Positions 12,197 through 24,597 of a DNA stretch of 64,000 nt are shown piece by piece. This DNA is from Mangifera indica (Eukaryota; Streptophyta; Magnoliopsida; Sapindales; Anacardiaceae). Position numbers and translations under genes: made by a program. The stretch is from assembly GCF_011075055.1 (NCBI RefSeq), contig NC_058146.1, positions 5,332,001 to 5,396,000 on the forward strand, read 5' to 3'. The notes under the pieces are model-generated. The model had not been told where the DNA came from, did not search any database, and saw only the letters and a list, made by a program, of their open reading frames with translations. The stretch's first letter is position 1. The number at the start of each line of letters is the position of its first letter.

Positions 12197-12659
12197 ATAT
12201 CTAATTAACATAATTAATAGATAACAAAACCCTTAAATGCATAACCTCAAGACTCAAGAGATGAGTAAACAAAGTGTGGACAAATCTTTCATAATAATTC
12301 ATTGGTATATTTTAAATTATAATCATCTAAATTTATAACTTTATTATATAGAGTAATTGTACGTATATATATATTTTTTCACACAATTAGATACATATAT
12401 AATATATATTTCACTCAAATTAGATCATTCATTCAAAATAGAACCAACTACATTAAATAAATTAAATGAAAATATAATGATTAGACTTATAACCCTTAAA
12501 TTAAATAAATTAAAAATTTAATCGTAAAATACCAGTGAAAAAAACTTAAACCCATATTTTATACATGAAGTTTTCTATTTTCCCACTCAAACTACCATTT
12601 CTTTATCTTCTCTTTATGCATGAAAGTGCCATACGAATGTCTTTCTACAGACTAACAGT

Positions 12660-13326
12660 ATGAAACCTCCTTTACCTTCTTTTTCAGAAAGCCTCGTCTC
12701 TCTCCTTATCTCTTCACCTTCCTTGCTTTCATCGTCTTCGTAGTCATCCTCTATGGCGAAGACTTCATGTGCATCTTTGGCCAGCTTTAACCACCTCCCC
12801 GCCCTCTCCATCTCTCTTTGCTGTGAGTCCCTTTCAATAACTGTTATTAACTTTGTAAGCAGTATATACTTACCATTCCGTTGTCTGAGTTTGGTTTTGT
12901 TTTTGGTTAGAGAAGAAGAAGATGCCAAAAGTACCGTTCGCGATAAGGAGGACGGAGGGACGAATCGACTCGGCCGCTCTATGAAGAATCGGAGTGTCCG
13001 TACATTCAACAACAGTTGACGTGCAAAGAGAATGATGTTTTTTGGTGACTCATTGAATCGTGGGCAGTAAATGGTGTGTCTTCTTCACAGAAACATCCCT
13101 GAACATTCTAAATCCATGGAAACATCTGGTTCTTTAACTTTCTTCACAGCCAAGGTCACACCTTAACCAATTAACCTTATGTGTTATTAATTGATTCATT
13201 AACATATTTGCTTGTATATATTGATTTCTATCTCTATATGTTTTAATATTGTAGGACAATAATGCCACAATAGAGCTCTACTGGGCGCCATTTCTTCATG
13301 AATCAAATTTGGATGATGCTGACTGA
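12660..13326 (+). pseudogene. Degenerate TRICHOME BIREFRINGENCE-LIKE (xylan O-acetyltransferase type) gene
   Basis: Pieces of a TBL protein appear in order but in different frames. At 12689-12787 there is a membrane anchor [19 protein letters not shown] followed by [13 protein letters not shown], ended by a TAA where a Glu is usual. [12 protein letters not shown] piece lies near 12920-12950. The block [19 protein letters not shown] precedes 13023. At 13032-13067 is [12 protein letters not shown], containing the catalytic GDS motif, followed at once by TAA and then [17 protein letters not shown]. After a plausible intron (13153-13254) comes NNATIELYWAPFLHESN, stopping at 13326. Missing are the CDVFSGRWV segment, the NWRWQP region and the whole C-terminal half with the DxxH motif. 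Live family members are Golgi enzymes acetylating wall polysaccharides. With stops, frameshifts and deletions this copy cannot make an enzyme. Confidence 0.88.
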
Positions 13327-14715
13327 ACAGTTGTATAAGCCAAATCAAACTTGACAATAATTTTTTAACAGTTTTGTTTGATTTTATAATTTAAACCGAA
13401 TTATGCACTAACATGAAAGGCCCATTCGTATTGTTTCTTTCGTTTAGTTCAAGGTGATGAGCAGATCCTGTTAATTTGTTGATTGGCGTAAGGAAAATTG
13501 AACAGTTCCATGTATTGTTTAGGAGTAGGATGTTTCGTTTGTTGTCTTTGATTCCAATAACCAATAGAAACAGCTTACAAGATAAGAACGCCAAATAACA
13601 ATCAAATTTAGACTGAATATACTATCAAGTTTTGAATATTGCCCATACCAGTTGCTTCAAAATTCAAACTCTTTTTCATCTAAGAATAATAAGATAATCC
13701 TGGTGAAATTATCTAAACAAAAATTAAGCTGATGATCAAACGATGCTTTAGAAAGAATCTTAATTCAAACTAGCCCTTACAAACATTGCTGTTACTCTCA
13801 ACCTCCGTAAGTTGTACCTCATTTTAACCGCTGTCCAGACACGAATTTTCCGGGAAAATCAATCGAGAAAGAAACTTCTCCAGGGTGGCTAAAGAAAATG
13901 TATGTGCGGTCAAATCAACTGAAGATCGAGGTGAAGTAATGGAGTTGGCTTGTTGTTATTGTTATTATTATTTTCATTTCCCACTTGCAAACCAAGTTGC
14001 CACGCCGTCCTTTCCCAATATCATAAACATATAAACACAAATCACAAGGAGAGAGAAGCAAATTTAATCAATCAAAGCTCCTTGTTCTGTACAAAAGAAA
14101 TGAGTTGATTCCTCTCCAAAGTTAATTTATTGCTATTCAAACTTTCAAACTTTCCTTACCTCTAAGGGCTAATTTGAGTAATCAAAAAGAAGTTTTCATA
14201 TATATATAAAAGATTATAGATTGACGTTTTTCTTTGTTAATATATTAAAATTAAAATTTTGATTTATTTAATTTAAATTACGAGATGAATCATTAAATAT
14301 GAAATTTGTCTTATTTAATATAATTGGTTTAACCACAAAAAAGAAGGGTTTAAATAAGATGGGTTCTTCCTTGCCGAAATAAAAGAAAATTTTCCTTTCC
14401 ATTTTGCAAAGAAATGACATCTTTAGTATATTATTAATCTTTGTTAATCAGAATGCATTTCATTCTTATAATCAAATTAGATATGAACTGTCCAATTCTC
14501 TTTTTAGTTATGGGTGTAGCTACTATATCTCAAAATTTATTTTCTGACAAAGTTGAGCAGGACTCCGGTCAAAAATAAAAACAAGAACAATAAGAAGGAG
14601 AAACAACGAAGTAATTATATACTAATTAATTAAAATTCACAATCATCTATCTATCAACTCAAACTCTTCTTAATCCACCCATATTGGAAACAATCTATCT
14701 ATTTATTAATTAAGA
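13327..14715. other. Spacer between the TBL pseudogene and PYL
   Basis: No complete gene. The minus strand at about 13845-13960 has a 43-codon stop-free stretch of protein-like composition (a SITSPRSSVDLTAHTFSLAT core) that was not identified. A diverged relative of the 11.1 kb A-tailed repeat lies near 14285-14350. Confidence 0.35.
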
Positions 14716-15294
14716 TCAAGGTTTGTTATTTCGAGCCATATTTTCAGCGATTTGAGCCAAAGACTGTAAGTTGCACCGTACGATAGTATCAACAAAGGTG
14801 CAGGTGTCTTCTCTGGTGTTCCCTGGTGGGATGTCGACGACGTACGATTCCACGACGATTGTCCCCGTCCCACACGGCGAGGCATGAAGCGTTGTAACGG
14901 AACGGTAGTTGTTGAGCCTGTGATCGCCACCGATCACACTGAAGCTCAGCACGTGATGTTCATCATCGAGAATCTCGAGTCTCTCCGTGCTGTTGGCTGC
15001 TGGAAGCCCGGATACGACGTGGACCTCACGCAGACTCCCCACGTGGCCGTCGCCGACAATGATGTGGCAGCTCTTGACGAAGTTCTTGTACGCCTGCGGA
15101 TTATCGAATCGCCTAACCACTGACCAAACAGTCGACACAGAGGCGTTTATCATCTGGACGGCGTACGAACAGCACTGGTTCGGCCCGACCGTGTGGTTGT
15201 GGTGTCGTGGCAGCTCAAAATCACAACATTTGTAGGAAATTTGTCTCTGCGGTGGCGCTGTAATTCTTGTATGAAGGTATAAGGAAGAAGGCAT
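14716..15294 (-). CDS. PYR/PYL/RCAR abscisic acid receptor (PYL4/5/6 type)
   Basis: Intronless, 192 residues from the ATG at 15292-15294, with a START/Bet v 1-like ligand pocket. Diagnostic features: the gate loop SGLPA (95-99), the latch HRL (125-127), the ABA-contacting lysine in QAYKNF (70), the conserved ESYVVDIPPGNT strand (149-160), and the C-terminal helix FVDTIVRCNLQSLAQIAENM. Known role: cytosolic and nuclear ABA receptor. When ABA-bound it closes the gate and inhibits clade A PP2C phosphatases, freeing SnRK2 kinases. The cysteine- and histidine-rich N-terminus with the PSSLYLHT-type start resembles the intronless, mostly monomeric PYL4-6 group. The frame is open 45 codons further up to 15429. 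The internal start is preferred because the extension is low complexity and the shorter protein is family length (about 200). Confidence 0.95.
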   Translation of the reverse strand: MPSSLYLHTRITAPPQRQISYKCCDFELPRHHNHTVGPNQCCSYAVQMINASVSTVWSVVRRFDNPQAYKNFVKSCHIIVGDGHVGSLREVHVVSGLPAANSTERLEILDDEHHVLSFSVIGGDHRLNNYRSVTTLHASPCGTGTIVVESYVVDIPPGNTREDTCTFVDTIVRCNLQSLAQIAENMARNNKP

Positions 15295-15957
15295 TGTTTT
15301 TTCTACTGTTTTTGGTTGTGCTGTGAAGGAAGGGATATATGAAGAAGGAAAGAGAGAGGGGTTAAGGAATTTTTTGCAGCAAGTTGGATTAAAAATGGAG
15401 TTTTTGTGAGTGATTTGAGAGGAAAACAAGGATAAAGCAAGTGGATGAGCAAGTTGCAGCTTCTTTTTTTGGACTAAGTTTAGGTGAGAGAGATTAAAAT
15501 TATCCCTTTTTTTATTTTATTTCAACATATGTACAAGGCTGCCATGCCACTTTGTTGATCATTTGTGTTTAAATTTGCTTTGTTTATTACTATATTTTAA
15601 TTGCCAAAGCCAAACCTTTTGCTTTGATTGGTTTCTTTTTTCTCCTTTTCTGGTTGTTGGGATATTAATGTTATTCACAGACGTTTCCCATATGGGAAAA
15701 ACAGTGTTAAAGTGAAAATCAACATTCTCTAATGAAGATTAAGCTTTAATAATTCAACTAATTGTAACTAAAAATTGGATTAAGAGTTGAGCATTAAAAA
15801 GATTCTGCCTCATTCAAATTAGAAACACTGAGAGGATTCATTTGTATCTTAATTTTGATGTAAATTTAATCATAAAATGCATGCTATTAGGTTATTTTGA
15901 CATTCTTTATACAAAAAATAGTCTTTTTGACATAAGAGTAATTGACTTGTATTGTAC

Positions 15958-16115
15958 GAGTAATGTTATGCTTATCCAATTTTGAGTATATATATTATGT
16001 GTCATCATATGATTGGGTGTTACTTTATTTTTAATTCAAAATTATTCAATTAATTGATAACAACCATCAAATATACTCATTTATATACTTAAAATGACTA
16101 CACATAATTTTATTG
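15958..16115 (+). mobile_element. ~170 bp MITE family copy
   Basis: Starts GAGTAATGTTATGC and ends CACATAATTTTATTG. The flanks gtattgtac and atattatat agree at 6 of 9 positions, an eroded duplication. Lies in a segment repeated again at 16542-16803. Confidence 0.65.
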
Positions 16116-16541
16116 ATATTATATTAATAGTGAATTTTGTGATCGCTCCATAATCATCTATTAATAAACAATTGCCAAGATTTCAATATCTTATTGGGGA
16201 AAAAAAAATTTGATCATTGAAAGTTAAGTGACTAACGGAGAGAGAGAACACAGTTAAAGATGACGAACTTTGTCGTATTTGATGATAGAAAAAACTCTAG
16301 TGAAAAATAGTCATTTTTCAAATTTTGAGTGAAGAGAAATTGTTGAATTTTTAAATTAAAGGAAAAATATGATAAAATTTTAGTTTTTAAAATATTTTTA
16401 GTTAAATAACATTTTTACGGTTAATTTTAATTAATAATCTTAGCAAAATAGTGGGTATTTAAGTTTTTGAAATTTTACAGGTGAGAGTTTGAAAATACAC
16501 TAAACCTTGGATGGGAATGAGTCTTTTGGCCTATATTATAT

Positions 16542-16710
16542 GAGTAATATTATGTATATTCAGTTTTGAGTACACAAATAAGTATATAATGATATGTCGT
16601 CATATGATTGAAAGTTATTTTATCCTTAATTTAAAAATATCTAATCACTTGATAATATATACCAAATAAATATATTTATATACTTAAAATGATTACGCAT
16701 AATTTTATTG
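16542..16710 (+). mobile_element. ~170 bp MITE family copy with 9 bp duplication
   Basis: Starts GAGTAATATTATGTATATTC and ends CGCATAATTTTATTG. Flanks atattatat (16533-16541) and atattatag (16711-16719) match at 8 of 9 bases. Confidence 0.8.
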
Positions 16711-17145
16711 ATATTATAGTGTTGTAATAGTGAATTTTTTCACCGATTCATAATTATCTATTTATAAATAATTGCGAAGATTTTCAATATCTTATCGAGA
16801 CAAAAAAGACAAAAATAAAAAAACAAAAAAATATTTGATAGATAAGCTAAGTGGCTTGTCGATCAATTTATTGATACCTCAAACTTTGCCATCTTTATAA
16901 TGGCCTTTCAATTTTCAAAGAGCTACTAATCGCATGCACATTTGTTCTATATCCAATCAAAGATTTAGTGCCCCTGGGAAAATTTCAAAGTATTTCCTTT
17001 TAAATTCGGTACACCATTCTTAATGTATAAGTTCAAAAATTCTTTTAATATTATTACGGATTTAAATCCAATAATGTTGTTTTTCATGCTTCATGAATCA
17101 TTCCAATCAAAATTAGATTGCATTGATCTTATATAATTGAATTTA

Positions 17146-18023
17146 GGCCAAAGGACTATTTTCCACCCAAGTTTAGGTGTTATCTCAAAGTCACATTCAT
17201 GGGGTTTAAAAAACCCGAAGTCTCACCTATAATGTAATTTATGTTAAAATTTTCTGTTAGAGATAGAGGTAAAATCGTTATTTTACTAATAATATTTAAA
17301 AATTATAAAATTTATTATATTTCCTTCCATAACTTTTAAAAACTAACAATTTTACCCTTACTTAAAGTTTCCTAACTTTAAAAAGTCATATTTTCCCCTC
17401 AAATTTTTTCTTTACCTCTTCAGCCTCTATCTCCAGTGCCAAAGACCTCCCCTCTCCACCCTAAATGATTAGTCGACGCATGTAAACAAATCTAAAATAA
17501 ATCTCTTCATCGGAGACAAAGAGATCTGGGAGAGATTCCAGATCTCTTCATCGATAAAAAGATTTAGAATCTCTTCGTGGTCGATAAAAAGATCTGGGTT
17601 TTAGATCTCTTCATCCGAGATCTCTTCGTCGACAAAGAGATTTGGAATCTTTTCGTCGACGAAGAGATCTGGATTTCTTCGACGATGAAAAAGCTTCATC
17701 ATTGTCTTCCAGATCACCAGAGAAAGTGGCTGAGGAGAAGAAGAAAATTCTAAGGTTTTTGGGGGTGGGGGGGGGGAAATGTGATTTTTCAAAGTTAAAA
17801 AACTTTAGGAGGGGTAAAATGTTGGTTTTTTAAACTTAGGAGAGAACAATGTAAAAAAATTTATATTTTTTTAATGTTATTAATAAAATAAATATTTTAC
17901 CCTTATTTCTAACATAAGATTTTAATTCTAGTTGGTCAATATGTGAGACTTTGGGTTTTTTAAATCTCATGGGTGTGATTTTAAGATCGTATCTAAACTT
18001 GGATGGAAAATAGTCCTTTGGCC
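17146..18023. mobile_element. MULE-like foldback element with 9 bp target duplication
   Basis: Terminal inverted repeats GGCCAAAGGACTATTTTCC at both ends continue for about 260 bp with moderate divergence. A perfect 9 bp duplication TTGAATTTA flanks it (17137-17145 and 18024-18032). Long inverted repeats plus a 9 bp duplication are the signature of Mutator-like elements. The centre (17500-17700) consists of repeated AGATCT / CTTCGTCGACGAAGAG-like short palindromes. Frames open across the centre are low complexity and not genes. Related to 259-1026. Confidence 0.88.
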
Positions 18024-21000
18024 TTGAATTTAACATAACTATTCGGCTGTTTTAAAATTATGAAAGGGCAATTGAGAAACAGTTGGATTGTTATATATAT
18101 GTCTAAAAATTGTACTCATAAAGGATTAACGCACGTAAAAATTACACAGGCATTTTGCTTCTTCCTCTCCCTCCCAACTCTGAATGCACAGAAACCATGT
18201 CTCCTAAAATATGCAATCTCAAAATGGCAGTAGTGGAGACAAATGACGTCGTGGAAATGACTCACGTTGAATCTTCAGGTTGGTGCGAATCATCCAACAA
18301 ATGAACTAGAACCCAAGTAAGCCAATTTTTCCAGTTTTTGATTTACAGAATTAGACATAATATTTTCCAGCAGTAATGTACGGACACTATGTTGCCAATA
18401 ATAAGCCAAATCTTGAAGAGTAATTTATTATTCCATGCGAGCGCAAATTTTCTACTAAAATATGGAAAATGAGGCCGCATGGATTACAAAGATCGCACTG
18501 AAAAACAAGGTTATCATTGACTAACTTGACTTCTCACCGGCTTCCTCTAGTGGCAATATTTTACAACTATTGTGCCAACCAAATAATTTTTTCCCTTAAG
18601 TCAACTGTCGAAGTGCATTAAGTTCTGATAACCAACAAATAATTACTAAATAATTCTTTAGCCTGAAATCTCCAACTCAGTAAAATCTTATCCGAGACTA
18701 AAACATTTTGATATGTGACTAACAATCGTGTAACTCCAACTCTACAACTTGTGAAAGGAAAGATTCTCTTTAAATCATGCCCACGATTACAATCTTATTA
18801 AAAGAGAGACTCGTTTTGGATTTTTATGACACGATATTTGTATAACGCTTATTCAACAAGATGTTAACTTTTTTCATAAATAAGATATCGATGATATAGA
18901 GAAAATACCCTTTCATTTAAATTCAAATTACGAATCAAGGTTTTAACTTAAAGGGAGGTTCAAATGTATCTTTACCTAACAAATTTTTGTCTATAATCGG
19001 AAGAGAGGAGGAAAGAGCTAGAGAGAGGAGAACTATAATAAACACTATTACTGTGTTCATTATCTCATATTAAATCATATACTATATTATGTTTATCGGC
19101 AACATCATGGGGCCAAATTACATTAAAAAATCTTGTATCTCTAAGCTATTCTCCCATTTATCTCAACTTATTCTCTTAAACACTTATAGTAGAAATTTTG
19201 ATATTCTAATTGTTATTATCGTAATTTATCTTACGTAAAATTTTGAATTACAAATATAAATTGGTGACAAAAAATCACAATAAGATCAAAGTAACTTTTA
19301 AGATAGAATCAAATTAATTCAAATCTTGGAATTTTGAATTGAAGAGATAGTGAGATATAAAAAAATTTTGACATTTTTTTTTTACATTTTCATAATGTTT
19401 AGTTTAGATTTATCATGGATCCTATTCAATATAGTGGAATCACTCATTCACATCTTCTTCCACCAAAAAATCTTTAGACCCCTGAATTTAAATCCAACAC
19501 TTTTCATGCAATTCATATGGTTTAATTAAAATTTCATAATAAAAAATTAAATAAAAAAGTGTTTTATTTGATAATCATAATTAATCATGCCAAAGTGGGT
19601 CTGTCTCAAGGCTCTTTGTCTTTTGGCTATTCCTTCTCTTCCCATCTCACCAACTTCGATCAACTTGGTCCTTTTTTAGTTGAAAAGTTTGGCACCATTT
19701 TATTCACTTTACGTTTTTTTTAATGACGCCCTTCGAACCTACTAGTTTTGTTGTCATATAAATCTACACCGACGAGGATGGAAAGCATATTAAATAAGTG
19801 AGATTTAGGTTAAAGAATAAACATGCCATTTTCACGTGGTTTGCCCATAAATCTTTAGGGTTTTACATTTATAGTGTTGTTATTGAGTTAATCAGAATAT
19901 AAAAAAATAAAAAACCTGTTAATGATAAAATTTGATTTATCAGTTTTGCTATTTATCCTTTTTTCTCTGATCATTAGAGAATTTATATTTGAGTAAATAC
20001 AATTATTAGAAATAATAATATAATATTGACTTTCAAACGATAATTTCTCTTTAATTCGAAATTATTATTGAGGTTGGTGGTGTGTGTGACCCAAATATCA
20101 TGTTGTGAGGTTTTCAAAAAATAACTAGTTCTTCTTGAGTCTTCTTTTGGAGTGTTACTTGGTCGGTCTAAACTATTCGCTATTCGCTAATTATTATTTA
20201 GCCAATTCATTGTTCATATTTATAGTTAAAAAGGGTTACATTTGAGTTAGTGTAATGATTAAGAGTATTAATTGTATTATATATTTTTTTTTAATCTCTA
20301 AAAGGTTTTTTCCATTGATGATTGAGAATTTCTCAATAATCCAAAATTATTATTGAGATCATCGTGTCTGTAATCCAAATATCTCGTAATAAGATTTTTA
20401 TTTAAAAGATAATTAGTCTTTCTCAAGTTTTGACTCTTTGAATATCGTTTAATAGTCTTAAGTTAGTTGTCCTCTCTTTATCGTTATAAGCAAGTTGTTT
20501 GTCTGTGGGCGTTATATGCAATCGTTTTTTGAAAGTTGACCTTGGGAAGGATCTTTGACGATAATACTATTCATCAGACTCAGTCGGGATTATAAATTTA
20601 AGTGTCAACATCCTCAACAGCCCTTCACCAGAACTTGCCATTAGCCTGCAGGTGATCATATTGAATTTTGTCTTATTTGTTCATTGATCATCTCATCCTC
20701 AAGGCATGTTTTTGTACACAATCGAGAATTCTTAAACCTAATTACATCCTGTTTTAGGACGCCATTAAAACCTTTTTCAACCCTTTTTATGCATTGATAT
20801 ATGTCATATAACGATATTAATATTCAAACTCTAATTAGTTGATGTCAAAAATTCAACTGAAATTATTATTATTATTATTTTTTATTTTAAATTAGGATTA
20901 GATTTGAAATGAATTTATTTGAGTTCGATACAAATTTTGTCGAATGAATCTAAACTATAATATATTTAAAAATTGATCATGAGCCTAAACCTAAGCTGAA

Positions 21001-22371
21001 ATATATTAAAAAAATTTTAAACAACCCCATATAAACTACAAAAAAACCAAATTTGAGCAAATAAGTTCAATGGGCTTGAATCAAGTTTAACTTATTTACA
21101 TGAACTTGAATCGAATATAAACTTTCAATCCATAAAATGAGTCAAACATAAATGAGTTATTCTTTAGGTTCAGTACACCTAAGCTAAACAGAGTCCATAA
21201 AAAATACTCTTTATCATATTTAGATTCAGTTCGATTTTAATTTACCCTACTTTGAATTGACGCTAAGAAAGATAGACAGTATGCCAAGCACCCCGGGTAG
21301 AAAAGATGCCTTATATCATGGACAAACTAAAGACGCAAACCCAGCCGAATTTGAATTTCCATTGGGGGAATATTTGAAAGAGAGCTTTGACCAGGACTAA
21401 AAACATTTCTACGCTACTTATAATAATAACAATACAGTAACAAAAACATTTATTCATTCATAACTTAACAAATACAACCAATCCAATTAATAAGATATGT
21501 ATTGGGGTTAGCGTGACTAGAAATATTCAAATTGTGTTTTATTTTATTTTTTTTGAGTAATGAAGAAATCTTATTTGAGCTAAACTATTTTTTTGGAGTA
21601 TATCTAGTTATACCAAACAGATGAAAGTGCAGTATTTTAAAACCAAACTAAATCAGTTGGTTTGACTATCGGTTTACTTCTAAAAATATTAGACAAAACT
21701 CAGGTATGTTAGTTTGTATCACAGAAGTCAAAGAGTTTAATCTTAAGATATTATCAAAACAGATCTGAACTCTTACCCTTTTATATCATAAGTTTAATAT
21801 TCAAACTGTTTCTTATAAGCACAAACAATCAAGATGTTAAATATTAGCCAATTTGACTCATAATTATTTGAATATATAAACAATAATGCGCATGGATTGT
21901 GTCCGCAATACCTAGTAAAGGACATGAATGTGGTTGGCAATCTGTGCAAGAGAAACAGAAGATGGAGTTTTCAATGTTCAAGTTGGATTCTTTTTTAATT
22001 CAAGTCTTAGATACCCTGTAAACAAAAACTTCTTCCTCAAGTATTTGCTTTCAATCAATCACACTAATATTCCAACACATATAAATAACTATGATAGAAA
22101 TTTTCTTGGATGACCAAATTAAAAAATATATATTATTCTTAGTAATTAATAAGTGAAAAACCATCTCTTGTTGTAAGTTATATTTTGTATGCATGGTTGG
22201 TGCCTTCATTGGAATTAAGTACAAGATCTTACAAGTGGATTGCTATATATTCCTGGTTTAACAAGCCTGCCCACCGTTTTGGCTGGTTTTAAACAAGTGG
22301 AAGTTTGCTTAAAATTTCTAAAAGTTCTTTCGTTTAGTTCTTCTTTACTGTGTATGATGCATCGTAATGTA

Positions 22372-22542
22372 ATGTAATGATATATGTATTCAATTTTGAG
22401 TATTCAATTAAATATTTAAACGATATGTTATCATATGATTAAATATTACTTTATTTTTAATATAAAATTATTCAATTACATAATAATATATCATCTGAAT
22501 ATCTCGTTAAATACTTAAAATTGAGTACACTTAATTTTATTA
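22372..22542 (+). mobile_element. ~170 bp MITE family copy
   Basis: Contains TATGTATTCAATTTTGAGTA at the left and AAAATTGAGTACACTTAATT at the right as inverted ends. Target duplication not recognised. Confidence 0.55.
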
Positions 22543-22877
22543 TTTTTTAAAGCGTATACTTAGAATATTGTAGCTTCACCCATGGTTTTGATACCGTCGG
22601 TACCCACCGTTTTGGCTGCTCAACTAACAAAGTCAAGAAACCTCTTTTTATTAATCGACCACAATCCCAATTCACTACATGCATGCATGCATGCATGTAT
22701 TAATTTGAGATGCATAAAAAGGTAAACACACCCTCGACATCTAGTCTAAAGAACGATGCGAAAGAATGTGTTTGTCAAAAGTATTGATTAGCAGCATGTA
22801 AAAGAAAAATAATGTTTTTAAAACCGAACAGGATACTTCACTTATTTACAGTTTGATGAATTCAACTTATTTTCTAA

Positions 22878-23048
22878 CGATAAAATTATATATATATATT
22901 TTTAATACATAATTTGAATATATAGATAATATGTTTTTATATGATTAGATAATTTTGAATCAAAGATAAAATAACACTTAATTATATGATAATATATTAT
23001 CTGTATATTCAAATTGTATATAAAAAATAAATACACATAACATTATTC
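22878..23048 (-). mobile_element. ~170 bp MITE family copy, reverse orientation
   Basis: Starts CGATAAAATTATATATAT and ends TACACATAACATTATTC. Flanks attttctaa and attgtcaaa agree at 7 of 9 bases. Confidence 0.65.
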
Positions 23049-23664
23049 ATTGTCAAATTATTATATATTTTGTAAATAATATCAAATATTTATCACATTT
23101 TTTAAATATAAAATATATAAAAAATATAAAACATAATTTCAGATATATTAATTAAACAGTTGACACTTTATTACATAGATTAAAAAAAAAAAACTAATTA
23201 TATATTTTGTCATTAATTTAATTAAAATCTTATAAATTATAAATTTTTTAAGATTTAATAAGATAAAAATTATGTATTATTATATGAACTCAATTTTGTT
23301 AATTTTAAATAGTTTTTCTAATTTAACATGTTTATTAAATTTGATCGAATATCAAACAAATTAATATTTATATATAAACTAGAATGGATTATAAACTAAT
23401 TTACGATTTAATTGGTTAAATTGACCACTCTAATCTGGTTTTAAAAACCTAAAAAGAAGGTTGAAAGAGAGGATCATTTGATTACTTGACAAGTTTAATA
23501 TACATCACCCAAAGCGTCCTATATTTATTCACAGTCAATTCAACAGTTACTAAACGTTACTCATAATTCAACTATAGCGAGAACACTGAAATTATTGAAC
23601 CTTTGCTGGCTTAAATAATACACAAGGGATCTTAAGTCTTCAATGCCTGCGTTCATTTGTCTTA

Positions 23665-23833
23665 CAATAAAACTATGTATTCACTTTAAGTACATAAATA
23701 AGTAAACATTTATATGTGTTGTCATGTGTTTCGATAAATTTAAATTATGGGTAAAATAACACCCAATCATGTGACGACACACGTAAGTGTGTATATATTT
23801 GTATACTCAAAATAGATACACATAATATTACTC
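23665..23833 (-). mobile_element. ~170 bp MITE family copy with perfect 9 bp duplication
   Basis: Starts CAATAAAACTATGTATTC and ends TACACATAATATTACTC. Flanked by a perfect TTTGTCTTA duplication at 23656-23664 and 23834-23842. This copy best fixes the ends of the family. Confidence 0.88.
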
Positions 23834-24597
23834 TTTGTCTTATGATTAGATAAGGATTTTGGCTCTAGGGACCTTGCAAACAAGATTCAAAAAGAGGGAT
23901 GCGCTTGGCCCATCTAGAATTGCTGTAAGCATGATAATGCAAAGGAGATCAATGTGATACTCCAAGTAATAGTAAGATAGGGTCAAAATAATCATCGAAT
24001 TCCATTGATTTGGAGAAATCTGTTGAACAGATAAAGTCTTTTAAACGCAAGACCGGGAGGAGTTTTCTTATGTTGAGTGATTTAGCAGTCAGCAGGAGTT
24101 GTGCACACCAGCATACACAAACAAATACTCTGAAGGTAAACGAATAATCAGTTAACACATGCACATAAAATGAACAGCTATCAACTTCTGCAAGTATTTA
24201 CATAGATAAACAAACTAGATGCGAGACATCATGCCAAGCTTAAACATGTACTAATTGCTGGATTGTAATGAAAACACGTAGACTCCTAAATCATGTAGAA
24301 TTATCCCTTTACTGCAGAAACTCAAGATGTTCATGTTCTAAATAGTTGCAAGATAGTTCAACAAGAACCATGTAATGTGATTTTTGATGAACATCACACA
24401 GACACACACACATATTCAGTCATTGTATAATCTGAAAATATTGTAGAGCTAATGATAAGCAATCGATTATGAAAATGTAACACCTCTTTGTTCATACCTC
24501 TGGTCAATAGATAAGCATTTAAGAGAGAGAAAGGGACAAAAAAACCTGCAACAAACATGCATGGGTTTCTTCTTTAGCCTTTCTTTATCACATAGAG

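Larger units (their letters stand above)
15430..24597. other. 9 kb transposon-rich intergenic region
   Basis: Contains the PYL promoter, then mostly AT-rich DNA with the MITE copies and the foldback element listed separately. Isolated right end of a foldback relative near 16495-16532 (ending CTTTTGGCC). Imperfect direct repeat of about 280 bp spacing near 20090 and 20374 (shared 'ccaaatatc' context). (TATT/ATT)n near 20862 and (CATG)n at about 22677-22697. No gene or recognisable exon was found between 18.0 and 24.2 kb. Frames at 21928-22113 and 23949-24164 have no protein-like features. Confidence 0.5.

Noticed and set aside
14884..15235. Plus-strand frames opposite the PYL gene
   Set aside because: Antisense shadows of a GC-rich coding exon.
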